DNA from: Phycisphaerae bacterium
GTDB lineage: Bacteria > Planctomycetota > Phycisphaerae > UBA1845 > PWPN01
Assembly (NCBI GenBank): GCA_018003015.1
Contig: JAGNEZ010000064.1
Location: 1-32,881 of the forward strand
Direction: 5' to 3'
DNA length: 32,881 bases
The notes under the pieces: model-generated
Databases searched by the model: none
Seen by the model: the letters and a program-made list of their open reading frames with translations, nothing else
Told to the model about the DNA's origin: nothing
Program-made: the position numbers and the translations under genes
Part shown: in pieces, positions 1-7,667 of the stretch
Layout: every line of letters starts with the position of its first letter
How positions within the stretch are numbered: position 1 is the first letter of the stretch

Positions 1-1
1 A

Positions 2-940
2 CGACTGCCCCTGCAGGAAACGGACGCGGCCATGGAGACTATACTCCTCCGCCATATCCTGAACGCTGAGCTGCTCGACCGCGCGGTCGTCCTGGCCTTC
101 GATCAGTACCACAACACCGACGGACAAGCCGTCGGAGCCCGCCCAAACCGCTCCGCCATCGGCAGCGATCTGTACCTGTCCAATACCTACGTGCGCGGTC
201 TGTGGCAGCGCTACCCTCGCCGAATCCTGTTCGGTGCGTCAATCCACCCCTACCGCCGGCTCGGCGCCATGACCGCCGCAGACATGCTGACCGAGGTGGC
301 CGCGGCCGGGGCCGTGCTCGTCAAGTGGCTGCCGCAAACACAGAACATCGATTCGCAGGATCCGCGCACCGTGGCGTTCCTCCGCCAGGCTGCGAAACTG
401 GGGATCCCCCTGCTCGTACACTTCGGCCCGGAGTACACCCTCGGCCATCACCACAAGCAGTTCGCCAACCCAGCGGGCATGCTCCAAACACTCCGGCAAC
501 TGCGCGATGATGGAGATATGCCCACGGTCATCGTCGCCCACCTCGCAACACCCTCGATGTGGCCCGTTGCCCTGGCAACCCGCCCCCACCGGATCCTGAT
601 CGAGGCCCTGGCCGGCGAGTTCGCCAGCGCCCCCCTCTATGCCGATATCGCCGCCTTGACCATGTTCAGCAAGGCCCGATGGCTCAAACGCACATTGCGA
701 ATTCCAGCAGTCCGTGCGAAACTGGTCCATGGCAGCGATTTTCCGATACCTTCGAGCCCCTTGTTCTTCCGGTCGGCCCTGGGGAAGGAGTACCACCGCG
801 TCCGCCAAATGCCCTCCTGGCTCGATCGCGACGTGGCGATCAAGTCAGCCGCCGGCATGGGCGAGGACGTGCTTCGACGCGGCGGCGAGTTGCTGGCAAG
901 CCGCATCAGGGCTGCGGACGCCTTGGCAGGCATCGTTTGA
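2..940 (+). CDS. Amidohydrolase-type TIM-barrel metal-dependent hydrolase, 5' truncated by window edge
   Basis: The frame is open to the left edge with no stop, so the start probably lies outside the window; the first ATG inside is at 32. Metal-dependent hydrolases of this kind (amidohydrolase_2-like) begin with a DxHxH strand-1 motif. None is visible here, which fits loss of the N-terminus. Visible barrel-strand signatures are FGASIHPY, an LVKWLPQTQNID strand with a Lys, LLVHFGPE, VIVAHLATP and the C-terminal metal-ligand strand HGSDFPIP, all in the right order. The substrate cannot be deduced. The gene ends 20 bases before gcvT on the same strand and is probably cotranscribed with the glycine cleavage genes. 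It could be either the first gene of that operon or the last gene of an upstream unit. Confidence 0.72.
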   Translation, partial: RLPLQETDAAMETILLRHILNAELLDRAVVLAFDQYHNTDGQAVGARPNRSAIGSDLYLSNTYVRGLWQRYPRRILFGASIHPYRRLGAMTAADMLTEVAAAGAVLVKWLPQTQNIDSQDPRTVAFLRQAAKLGIPLLVHFGPEYTLGHHHKQFANPAGMLQTLRQLRDDGDMPTVIVAHLATPSMWPVALATRPHRILIEALAGEFASAPLYADIAALTMFSKARWLKRTLRIPAVRAKLVHGSDFPIPSSPLFFRSALGKEYHRVRQMPSWLDRDVAIKSAAGMGEDVLRRGGELLASRIRAADALAGIV

Positions 941-960
941 CAAGACCCCATGAGAGGAAT

Positions 961-2055
961 ATGGTTTCACCCGTGAAAAGAACACCACTATACGACTACC
1001 ATGTGCAACAGGGCGCCCGAATCGTAGACTTCGCGGGCTGGGACATGCCCCTGCTCTACGCGGGCATCGTCGAAGAGCACCTGCATACCCGCCGCATAGG
1101 CTCAGTCTTCGATGTCTCCCACATGGGACGAATCGAGTTCCGGGGATCCGACACGGAAGCCCTTCTCCAGAAGGTCTGCACCCGCCAGCTGCATGACGCC
1201 CAGGTCGGCCAGTCCCGCTACAGCCACGTCTGTGACCAGAATGGCGGCATCCTCGATGACGTTATCGTCTCTCGGTACGACGACTACTGGTTCATGGTCT
1301 GCAACGCCTGCAACCACGACCGGATCGTGTCTTGGCTCCAACAACACACAACCGGCAAGGACGTCGAGATCAAGGATGTCACCGAATCCACACTCATGAT
1401 CGCCATCCAGGGCCCCGCCGTCCTCCCGAAACTCGCCCCGAAACTGCCGTTCCCGCTGAACGAACTAAAGAGATACCGATTCACGTCCGGCACTTTCATG
1501 ATGACCCCCTACTCCATCTTCCGCAGCGGCTACACCGGCGAAGACGGCGTCGAGGTGATCCTGCCGGCCTCGATCGGCCCCCTGCTCATCGGCGCAGTGG
1601 CCGGGCTGGCCCAGGGAGAAGATGCCCTCAAACCAGCCGGACTCGGCGCTCGCGATACGCTCCGGATCGAGGCCGGCATGCCCCTCTACGGCCACGAGTT
1701 GACCGAAGAGACCGACTCCCTGTCAGCTGGCCTGGCCTGGTGCGTCGATCTCAAAAAGGACTTCATCGGTGCGGCCAGGCTCCGCGAAATCGCCAAGAAC
1801 GGTTCCAAACACAAGCTCGTCGGACTCGAACTGACCAGCAAGCGAATCGCCCGCCAAGGCACACCCGTCTGCAGCGGCAGCCGCGCGGTCGGCACAGTCA
1901 CCAGCGGAACCATGTCCCCGACCTTGGGCAAGAGCATCGCCATGGCCTACGTGGACAGCGCCTTATCCAGCACGGGCCAGAAACTAGGCGTGGACCTGGG
2001 CGGCAAGACCATCGACGCCGTCGTGGTTCCCATTCCGTTCTACAAGAAACCATAA
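961..2055 (+). CDS. gcvT: Glycine cleavage system T-protein (aminomethyltransferase)
   Basis: 364 aa. GcvT transfers the methylene carbon from aminomethyl-lipoyl H-protein to tetrahydrofolate, releasing ammonia. Family signatures are all present: FAGWDMP near residue 24, DVSHMG at 51-56, NGGILDDVIV, SGYTGEDG in the folate-binding core, LGARDTLRIEAGMPLYGHEL, and the C-terminal barrel motif TSGTMSPTLGKSIA. Length is normal for the family. The frame runs open upstream inside the preceding gene, but the ATG at 961 has a purine-rich AGAGGA ribosome binding site at about 951-956 and gives the canonical start (TPLYDYHVQQGARIVDFAGW-type). It is followed 34 bases later by gcvH. No glycine riboswitch can be placed upstream, because only 20 bases separate it from the preceding gene. 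Confidence 0.97.
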   Translation: MVSPVKRTPLYDYHVQQGARIVDFAGWDMPLLYAGIVEEHLHTRRIGSVFDVSHMGRIEFRGSDTEALLQKVCTRQLHDAQVGQSRYSHVCDQNGGILDDVIVSRYDDYWFMVCNACNHDRIVSWLQQHTTGKDVEIKDVTESTLMIAIQGPAVLPKLAPKLPFPLNELKRYRFTSGTFMMTPYSIFRSGYTGEDGVEVILPASIGPLLIGAVAGLAQGEDALKPAGLGARDTLRIEAGMPLYGHELTEETDSLSAGLAWCVDLKKDFIGAARLREIAKNGSKHKLVGLELTSKRIARQGTPVCSGSRAVGTVTSGTMSPTLGKSIAMAYVDSALSSTGQKLGVDLGGKTIDAVVVPIPFYKKP

Positions 2056-2089
2056 GACCAAGCCATCGAACCTAAGGAGAGTCAACCCA

Positions 2090-2476
2090 GTGAGTGCCAA
2101 CCCGGCTGATCGCAAGTACAGCAAAACGCATGAGTGGTTCGCGGCCGCGGGTAACGTGGTCACAGTCGGAATCACCAAGTTCGCCGCCGACCAGTTGACG
2201 GACATCACCTTCGTGGACCTGCCCCCGGTGGGCACCAAAGTCAACGCGGGTAAGCCCTTCGGCGAAATCGAATCCGTGAAGGCCACCGGCGAGTTGGTGT
2301 CGTATGTCACCGGCGAGGTGATCGAAACCAACACCGCCCTGGCCGACCAGCCCGGACTGGTCAACACGGATTCGTTCGGCGGCGGCTGGATGATCAAGGT
2401 CAAGGTGGCCGACCTCTCGGCCCTGAAGGCCCTGATGGACAGCCCCGCCTACGAGGCCATGCTCCAGGAGGGATGA
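2090..2476 (+). CDS. gcvH: Glycine cleavage system H-protein (lipoyl carrier)
   Basis: 128 aa. It shuttles the aminomethyl group from the P-protein to the T-protein on a lipoyl arm. The lipoyl-accepting lysine is K64 in the motif GEIESVKA. The KYSKTHEWF N-terminus and the IT.FAADQLTDITFVDLP segment are typical. The start is GTG at 2090, preceded by a strong TAAGGAGA site at 2073-2080, about ten bases away. The C-terminal glycine-rich segment FGGGWMIKVK is conserved. It lies between gcvT and gcvPA in the operon. The lipoyl group is probably attached through the LipM-like transferase encoded at 5957-6706. Confidence 0.97.
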   Translation: MSANPADRKYSKTHEWFAAAGNVVTVGITKFAADQLTDITFVDLPPVGTKVNAGKPFGEIESVKATGELVSYVTGEVIETNTALADQPGLVNTDSFGGGWMIKVKVADLSALKALMDSPAYEAMLQEG

Positions 2477-2576
2477 CCCCCCTGCCGGATGCCCGACGGT
2501 CGCCAGCCTTCGACGTCGAGCAAGTAGGACCAGAGACGCAAGAACGCCCTTAGCAGGCGAGTAGGGTGCCACCGGG

Positions 2577-3914
2577 ATGAACTACCTTCAACTGACGGAC
2601 AACGACGTGCAGCACATGCTCTCGACCATTGGCGTCGGGCGAGTGGACGACCTCTTCCGGGACATCCCCCCGAGCCTGCGGCTCAACCGCCCCCTCCAGC
2701 TACCCGAACCGCTCGACGAACTCTCCCTCCTGGCCGAGCTCGAACGTATGGCTAAGGCCAATCACACCTGCGATGAGCTGGTCTGCTTTCTGGGCGGCGG
2801 CTCCTACGACCACTTCATTCCCACCGTGGTCGATTCACTGGCCGGCCAGAGCGAGTTCGTGACCGCCTACACCCCCTACCAGGCTGAGGCCTCCCAGGGC
2901 GCCCTCCAGGCTTTCTACGAGTACCAGACCCTGATCTGCCAACTGACCGGCATGGACGTGTCCAATGCCTCACTCTACGAGGGCGCAACCGCCGTGGCCG
3001 AGGCGGTCCTCATCGCCCGATCAAGCACCGGACGACGACGGGTCGTTGTCTCCGCGGCGGTGCATCCCGATACCCGCGGCGTTCTGGCAACCTACCTCCG
3101 CGAACTGCCCATCGATCTGGTACCCATCGAAACCGCCGGCGGCCTGTCCAGCCCCGATGATCTCCGGCGGGCAGTGGATGATCAGACGGCCGCGGTCGTG
3201 ATCCAGACACCGAATGTCTTCGGATGCGTCGAGCGGCTCGATCGCCTCAGCGCCATCGCCCATGAGCGCGGCGCGGTGGTCGTTGCGGCAGTCGACCCGA
3301 TTTCCTGCGCCCTGCTCAAGTCGCCAGGCACCCTGGGCGCCGACATCGCCGTCGGCGATGCCCAGCCGCTCGGCATCCCAATGTCGTTTGGCGGGCCCTC
3401 GGCCGGCTTCATGGCCTGCAAGCAGGCGTTCATGCGCAAGATGCCCGGCCGGCTCATCGGCGCGACCACCGACGAGGCCGGACGTCGAGCCTTCTGCCTG
3501 ACGCTCCAGACCCGCGAGCAACACATCCGCCGCGAGCGGGCCACGAGCAACATCTGCACCAACCAGGGACTCTACGCCCTTCGTGTGGCCATCTACCTCT
3601 CGGCGGTCGGTCGGCAAGGCGCGGCCAGAGTCGCCTCGCTTTGCCTCGACAAGTCACATTACGCCGCAGAACGGATCGCCGGCCTCAAGGGCTTCGAGTT
3701 GCGATTCCAGGCGCCGTTCTTCAAGGAATTCGTCGTCCGAACAACCAAGGACGTCAAGCGGGTCCTGGCCCACGCCCGCAAACGCGGGCTCCTGGCCGGC
3801 GTACCCCTCGAACCCTGGTACGACCACCTGGCAGACTGCTTCCTGGTGGCCGTTACGGAAAAACGCTCCCGCGAACAGATCGACGCTCTGGTCGCAGCTC
3901 TCGATGAGTCATGA
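2577..3914 (+). CDS. gcvPA: Glycine dehydrogenase (decarboxylating) subunit 1, P-protein alpha
   Basis: 445 aa, the normal length for the split-type P-protein alpha subunit. With GcvPB it forms the PLP enzyme that decarboxylates glycine and loads the aminomethyl group on GcvH. Typical stretches are FLGGGSYDHFIPTVVDSL, the FVTAYTPYQAEASQGALQAFYEYQT segment, NASLYEGATAVAEA, IQTPNVFG, and SNICTNQGLYAL near the C-terminus. The ATG at 2577 follows a 100 base gap after gcvH, which is longer than the other operon gaps, but I see no convincing promoter or hairpin in it. The PLP lysine lies in the partner subunit, as expected for the two-chain form. The next gene is an unrecognised small ORF and not gcvPB directly. 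Confidence 0.96.
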   Translation: MNYLQLTDNDVQHMLSTIGVGRVDDLFRDIPPSLRLNRPLQLPEPLDELSLLAELERMAKANHTCDELVCFLGGGSYDHFIPTVVDSLAGQSEFVTAYTPYQAEASQGALQAFYEYQTLICQLTGMDVSNASLYEGATAVAEAVLIARSSTGRRRVVVSAAVHPDTRGVLATYLRELPIDLVPIETAGGLSSPDDLRRAVDDQTAAVVIQTPNVFGCVERLDRLSAIAHERGAVVVAAVDPISCALLKSPGTLGADIAVGDAQPLGIPMSFGGPSAGFMACKQAFMRKMPGRLIGATTDEAGRRAFCLTLQTREQHIRRERATSNICTNQGLYALRVAIYLSAVGRQGAARVASLCLDKSHYAAERIAGLKGFELRFQAPFFKEFVVRTTKDVKRVLAHARKRGLLAGVPLEPWYDHLADCFLVAVTEKRSREQIDALVAALDES

Positions 3915-3942
3915 GCCCGGAGCGACGCTGAGGAACAAGGAC

Positions 3943-4326
3943 GTGGGTTACGACGTTGAGTTTGTCCAGATACCGGTAGACTCGTCTACGACCTTCCCCG
4001 TCGCGCCCGAAGCGGCTAGGCGGCTACGCAAGAACGCGGTGCCCTTCCGCGATCCGGCGGCGGTCAGCAGTCTGCTGCTGCAAATGGACGGGGCCAAACC
4101 AGCCCTCGATGACGGAATCGACTACCTGGGCAAGGGACTCAGCTATGCCCGGCTGTTCGTTCGCCAGGACGCGATCCATGTGGATAACAATCTCAACGGA
4201 GCGGAATTGCTCAAACTCTACGCCAAACTGAATGATCGCTACCGGCAACTGCTGATTCTGGATCTTCAGAGCGGCCAGCTGCATGACGCAGCCAGCTACA
4301 AGGAGTGGTGGTCCCGACCACTGTGA
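3943..4326 (+). CDS. Unknown small protein embedded between gcvPA and gcvPB
   Basis: 127 aa from GTG 3943, which has GAGGA at 3930-3934 eight bases upstream. An alternative in-frame ATG at 3904 overlaps the end of gcvPA and would add 13 residues, but it has no ribosome binding site. I do not recognise the family. No signal peptide, membrane segment or cysteine motif is visible; the protein looks soluble and mixed alpha/beta. Notable stretches are FVQIPVDSSTTFPV near the N-terminus, GIDYLGKGLSYARLFV in the middle and LLILDLQSGQLHD near the C-terminus. The stop is four bases before the gcvPB start, so it is tightly embedded and probably translationally coupled to it. Position suggests a role with the P-protein or C1/glycine metabolism, but this is inference from location only. 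Confidence 0.8.
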   Translation: MGYDVEFVQIPVDSSTTFPVAPEAARRLRKNAVPFRDPAAVSSLLLQMDGAKPALDDGIDYLGKGLSYARLFVRQDAIHVDNNLNGAELLKLYAKLNDRYRQLLILDLQSGQLHDAASYKEWWSRPL

Positions 4327-4330
4327 TCTC

Positions 4331-5893
4331 ATGGTTCACCAAGCCAATACAGCCAACGCCCTGTCCGCCAACCCCCTGTCCGGAGCAGGCCTCGTCCCCT
4401 CCGAGAAGCTCATCTTCGAGCGAAGCACACCCGGCCTGACCGCGGTTTCACTGCCCCCCACCGATGTCCCTCCGGTGGACAGGGAGAAGGCCATCCCCCG
4501 CGAATTGCTGGCCGACTCCGCCCCCCTGCTGCCCGAAGTCGGCGAACTGGACCTCGTTCGCCACTACACCCGGCTCGCCCATCGCCTCTTCAGCGTCGAC
4601 GGCAACTTCTATCCGCTCGGCTCCTGCACCATGAAGTACAACCCGAAGATCAACGAGCGAGCGGCGGCCATGCCCGGATTCACCGCCCTGCATCCCCTCC
4701 AGCAAGAGGTGGACATTCAGGGCATCATGGAGCTGCTCTATCATACCCGCATCTTCCTGGCCGAAATCGCCGGCCTGGCCGACGTGACCCTGCAGCCCTG
4801 CGCCGGAGCCCACGGCGAGATGACAGGCGTCATGATCATCAGCGCCTACCACCGCCACCACGGCCAGGACCGGCCCAAGGTCCTCACCCCGGACTCGGCC
4901 CACGGAACCAACCCGGCCACTTGTACTATGTGCGGCCGGCACGCCCTGACCGTGTCATCACGACCCGACGGCAGGGTCGACCTCAACGACCTGCGCAGCA
5001 AGGTGGACGAACAAACCGCCGCCTTGATGATCACCAACCCCAACACAACCGGCCTGTTCGACCCCCAGATCGCCAACATCGCCGAGATCCTGCACGCCAA
5101 GGGCGCCCTCCTTTACCTCGACGGGGCCAACATGAATGCCATCCTCGGTATCGCCCGCCCCGGCGACTTCGGGGTCGATGTCATGCACTTCAATGTGCAC
5201 AAGACATTCAGCACCCCTCACGGTTGCGGCGGCCCGGGCGCCGGCCCAGTGGCCGTCTCCGAGAAGCTCCGCGGCTTCCTGCCCGGACCACAGGTTATCC
5301 GCCGGGCGGATGGAACCTATGGATGGGATTCGATGGGGAAAAGTTCTATCGGACGGGTGCGGTCGTTCCACGGTCAAATCGGTGTCCTGGTGCGAACCTT
5401 CGCCTACATCAGGGCCCTCGGAGCTGCCGGCCTGCGCGGCGTCAGCGAGAAGGCCGTACTCTCCGCCAACTACATCGCCGCCCGCCTGCGCGGCCACTAC
5501 GCCATGCCCTTCGAGCCCCCCTATGCCCACGAGTTCATCACCGTGCCCGAGTTCCGCGATCGCGGCGTCACCGAGTTGGACATCTCCAAGCGGCTCATCG
5601 ACCATTCGTTCCATCCGCCAACCATGAGCTGGCCGGTAGCCCACTGCCTCATGATCGAACCGACAGAGACGGAATCGCTGGCCACCCTCGATCAATTCAT
5701 CGAGGCCATGATCAGCATCGCCCGGGAAGCTCGGGAAAACCCCGATATCCTCCACCATGCCCCCCACACCATGCCCGTACGGCGACTCGACGAGGTCACC
5801 GCAGCCCGCAAGCCCGACCTGTGCTGGCAACCGGAGTCCCCCTCGACATCCCCCGCCCCATCGCCCGTCGCCGAACGTGCCCCGGTCTCGTAG
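4331..5893 (+). CDS. gcvPB: Glycine dehydrogenase (decarboxylating) subunit 2, P-protein beta
   Basis: 520 aa. It carries the PLP cofactor of the two-chain glycine decarboxylase; the Schiff-base lysine is K291 in HFNVHKTFSTPHGCGGPG. Other signatures are LIFERSTPG, the YPLGSCTMKYNPKINE stretch, LQPCAGAHGEMTG, DSAHGTNPAT and TNPNTTGLFD. The ATG at 4331, four bases after the previous stop, gives the usual N-terminus. An in-frame ATG at 4283 would overlap the preceding gene; neither has a good Shine-Dalgarno sequence, so translation probably depends on coupling. The inverted repeat GTGGTC-CC-GACCAC at 4308-4321 lies just before the start. The C-terminus has about 25 extra Pro/Ser-rich residues beyond the conserved domain. 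Confidence 0.96.
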   Translation: MVHQANTANALSANPLSGAGLVPSEKLIFERSTPGLTAVSLPPTDVPPVDREKAIPRELLADSAPLLPEVGELDLVRHYTRLAHRLFSVDGNFYPLGSCTMKYNPKINERAAAMPGFTALHPLQQEVDIQGIMELLYHTRIFLAEIAGLADVTLQPCAGAHGEMTGVMIISAYHRHHGQDRPKVLTPDSAHGTNPATCTMCGRHALTVSSRPDGRVDLNDLRSKVDEQTAALMITNPNTTGLFDPQIANIAEILHAKGALLYLDGANMNAILGIARPGDFGVDVMHFNVHKTFSTPHGCGGPGAGPVAVSEKLRGFLPGPQVIRRADGTYGWDSMGKSSIGRVRSFHGQIGVLVRTFAYIRALGAAGLRGVSEKAVLSANYIAARLRGHYAMPFEPPYAHEFITVPEFRDRGVTELDISKRLIDHSFHPPTMSWPVAHCLMIEPTETESLATLDQFIEAMISIAREARENPDILHHAPHTMPVRRLDEVTAARKPDLCWQPESPSTSPAPSPVAERAPVS

Positions 5894-5956
5894 AATGCCG
5901 GCAGAGACCGCCGGTCACCGCGATGGTGACATCCGCAAACTGGGGTGACCCGAGCA

Positions 5957-6706
5957 ATGGACCAAGCCGCATCAACAGTCCGCTGGCTGACAGATCCGCC
6001 CCTGGACGGGCCCGCGAACATGGCCCGCGACGAAGCCCTGCTCCAGCGGGTGGGCGCCGGCCAGTCGCCCCCGACGCTTCGCTTCTACCACTGGTCACCG
6101 GCCACGATCTCCATGGGCTACTTCCAGCCCTACCAGGACTTCGCATCCCTGCCTCCGCCGGCCGGTACCCTACCCGTCGTGCGCCGGCAGACCGGCGGCG
6201 GGGCCATCCTCCATGACCAGGAACTGACCTACTCACTCACCTTGCCGCTGGACCATCCCCTGATCGGCAAGGGCAATGCGAACGGCCTCTATGACCGCGT
6301 CCACGAAGGCTTTGCCGCCGTGCTCGGCTACCTCGGAATCGCCGTGTCACGCGGTGCCGCAACAGGTGCCTGCTCCCATCGCGGCCCCTTCTTCTGCTTC
6401 GAGCGACACAGCTGCTTCGACTTGATCGTGAACGGCCGCAAGATCCTGGGCAGCGCCCAGCGACGCACCAACCACGCAGTCCTCCAGCACGGCTCGCTGG
6501 TTCTGGGCCGCCGGTACGAGCAACAGCCGTGCGCGGCCGTGGCCGACTACTGTTCCGTTGCCATGGACTGCTACCTGGATCGACTGGCGAGCGCCATCCT
6601 GCAGGAGTACACCGGCCTTCAGGACCCGCTCGTGCCCGGGGAACTGGCCCTGGCCGACCAGCTTCGCGGCAAATACGAGGACCCGGCCTGGACTCGAAAA
6701 CGTTGA
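5957..6706 (+). CDS. lipM: Lipoyl/octanoyl transferase, LipM-like
   Basis: 249 aa from ATG 5957 (GTG 5945 is an in-frame alternative, four residues longer). It is a biotin/lipoate protein ligase-fold enzyme. Visible motifs are NMARDEALL, the RRQTGGGAILHD loop, ELTYSL, and GRKILGSAQRR with the conserved lysine (about K162), followed by LQHGSL. A cysteine in FFCFERHSCFDL (about C147) aligns with the catalytic cysteine of LipM octanoyltransferases, which favours octanoyl transfer from octanoyl-ACP over ATP-dependent lipoate ligation. It follows gcvPB by 63 bases and probably serves GcvH. A lipoate ligase A-like role remains possible. The downstream gene overlaps its stop codon. Confidence 0.85.
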   Translation: MDQAASTVRWLTDPPLDGPANMARDEALLQRVGAGQSPPTLRFYHWSPATISMGYFQPYQDFASLPPPAGTLPVVRRQTGGGAILHDQELTYSLTLPLDHPLIGKGNANGLYDRVHEGFAAVLGYLGIAVSRGAATGACSHRGPFFCFERHSCFDLIVNGRKILGSAQRRTNHAVLQHGSLVLGRRYEQQPCAAVADYCSVAMDCYLDRLASAILQEYTGLQDPLVPGELALADQLRGKYEDPAWTRKR

Positions 6707-7629
6707 CTGAGACGCCGCCTGATTCCGTCCGACCCCGCAAACGCCGCCCCCGAATCTGGGTGATCCTCGCCCTGATCACCCTGTGGGGGACCGTACTGTA
6801 CTATCGCATGGAGATACGGGCCTACTGGTGGGTCCATCAACTCCAGAAAGCGACCACCCCCCAGGAGCGTCGGCACTATACACTGTGCCTGACATCCATC
6901 CGGGACTCGTCGTTGTATGCACTCCCCGGGCTGCTGCGCGACCCACGCCCGGAACTTCGCATCCTCGGCGTCGAAGCGCTCCGGGATTGCCAGAGCCTGC
7001 GCGCCCAACAGCTCCTGCTCAACGCCCTGCACGACGAGAGCGACCCGGTGGTCGTGCGCGCCGCACTGATGTTGTCGTGGCGCCGCGATCCAGCCACGTT
7101 TGTCCTGGATCGCCTGCGCGAAGACAGACTCGGCAAGAACCCGCGTTTCGCGTCCGCGGCCATCCTGGCCTTCGAACGGATCGGAGGACCCATCGCCGTG
7201 GAAGGAGTGCTCGCCGATCGAGCTCCCTCCTCCGATCCCAACCTGCTCGCCCAGGCGATGGACTCCCTGGCCAATCTCGACTGCCGAACGGAGTCCCGCT
7301 TTCTGATTGGATTGCTGACCGACCAGCGGCCAGTGACCGTCCCGCCCTTTTCCTGCCGTATGGCCGTCGAGGCCATCGCCCGGCTTCAAGGCGGCGAGGT
7401 GGCCAAGGGCATTGACCGCCAGGCACTTTTGGCCGCTACCCGGGCTCCGCCGACCGTCGGGGCCGCTGCCGCCCGATCGCTCTACCTGCTCACCGGCCAG
7501 TCCTTCGGTGATCCGGCCACCCGGCCCGCCGACGGAGGCCGCGCAATACAGCATCAATGGTACGCATGGCTTGATCGCCACGAACACGGTACTGATGCCG
7601 CATCGTCACCTGCGACGCTCCCGCCGTAG
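6703..7629 (+). CDS. Membrane-anchored HEAT-repeat-like protein
   Basis: 308 aa from a TTG at 6703 that overlaps the TGA stop of the preceding gene (TTGA coupling); GTG 6760 and ATG 6811 are alternatives. The TTG start gives a basic N-terminus (RPRKRRPR) followed by one membrane helix, IWVILALITLWGTVLYY, and then a large domain. That domain is built of helical pairs such as LYALPGLLRDPRPELRILGV, SLRAQQLLLNALHDESDPVV and NLLAQAMDSLANLDC, which read as degenerate HEAT/armadillo repeats. Such repeats are protein-protein scaffolds. No catalytic motif is seen. It is the last gene of the glycine cleavage operon and converges with rseP 38 bases downstream. Function unknown. Confidence 0.75.
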   Translation: MTETPPDSVRPRKRRPRIWVILALITLWGTVLYYRMEIRAYWWVHQLQKATTPQERRHYTLCLTSIRDSSLYALPGLLRDPRPELRILGVEALRDCQSLRAQQLLLNALHDESDPVVVRAALMLSWRRDPATFVLDRLREDRLGKNPRFASAAILAFERIGGPIAVEGVLADRAPSSDPNLLAQAMDSLANLDCRTESRFLIGLLTDQRPVTVPPFSCRMAVEAIARLQGGEVAKGIDRQALLAATRAPPTVGAAAARSLYLLTGQSFGDPATRPADGGRAIQHQWYAWLDRHEHGTDAASSPATLPP

Positions 7630-7667
7630 CCACCCGCAGGGCGCGACTTCCGCACCCGCAAGGTTGT

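Noticed and set aside
2477-2576. Search for a glycine riboswitch or promoter in the gcv operon gaps.
   Set aside because: The gap before gcvT is 20 bases and the 100 base gcvH-gcvPA gap has no tandem aptamer pattern or promoter that I could recognise.
4921-6216. A long + strand open frame inside gcvPB and the lipoyl transferase.
   Set aside because: It is a different frame of a clearly coding gene; its Arg/Pro-rich translation is typical of a shadow.
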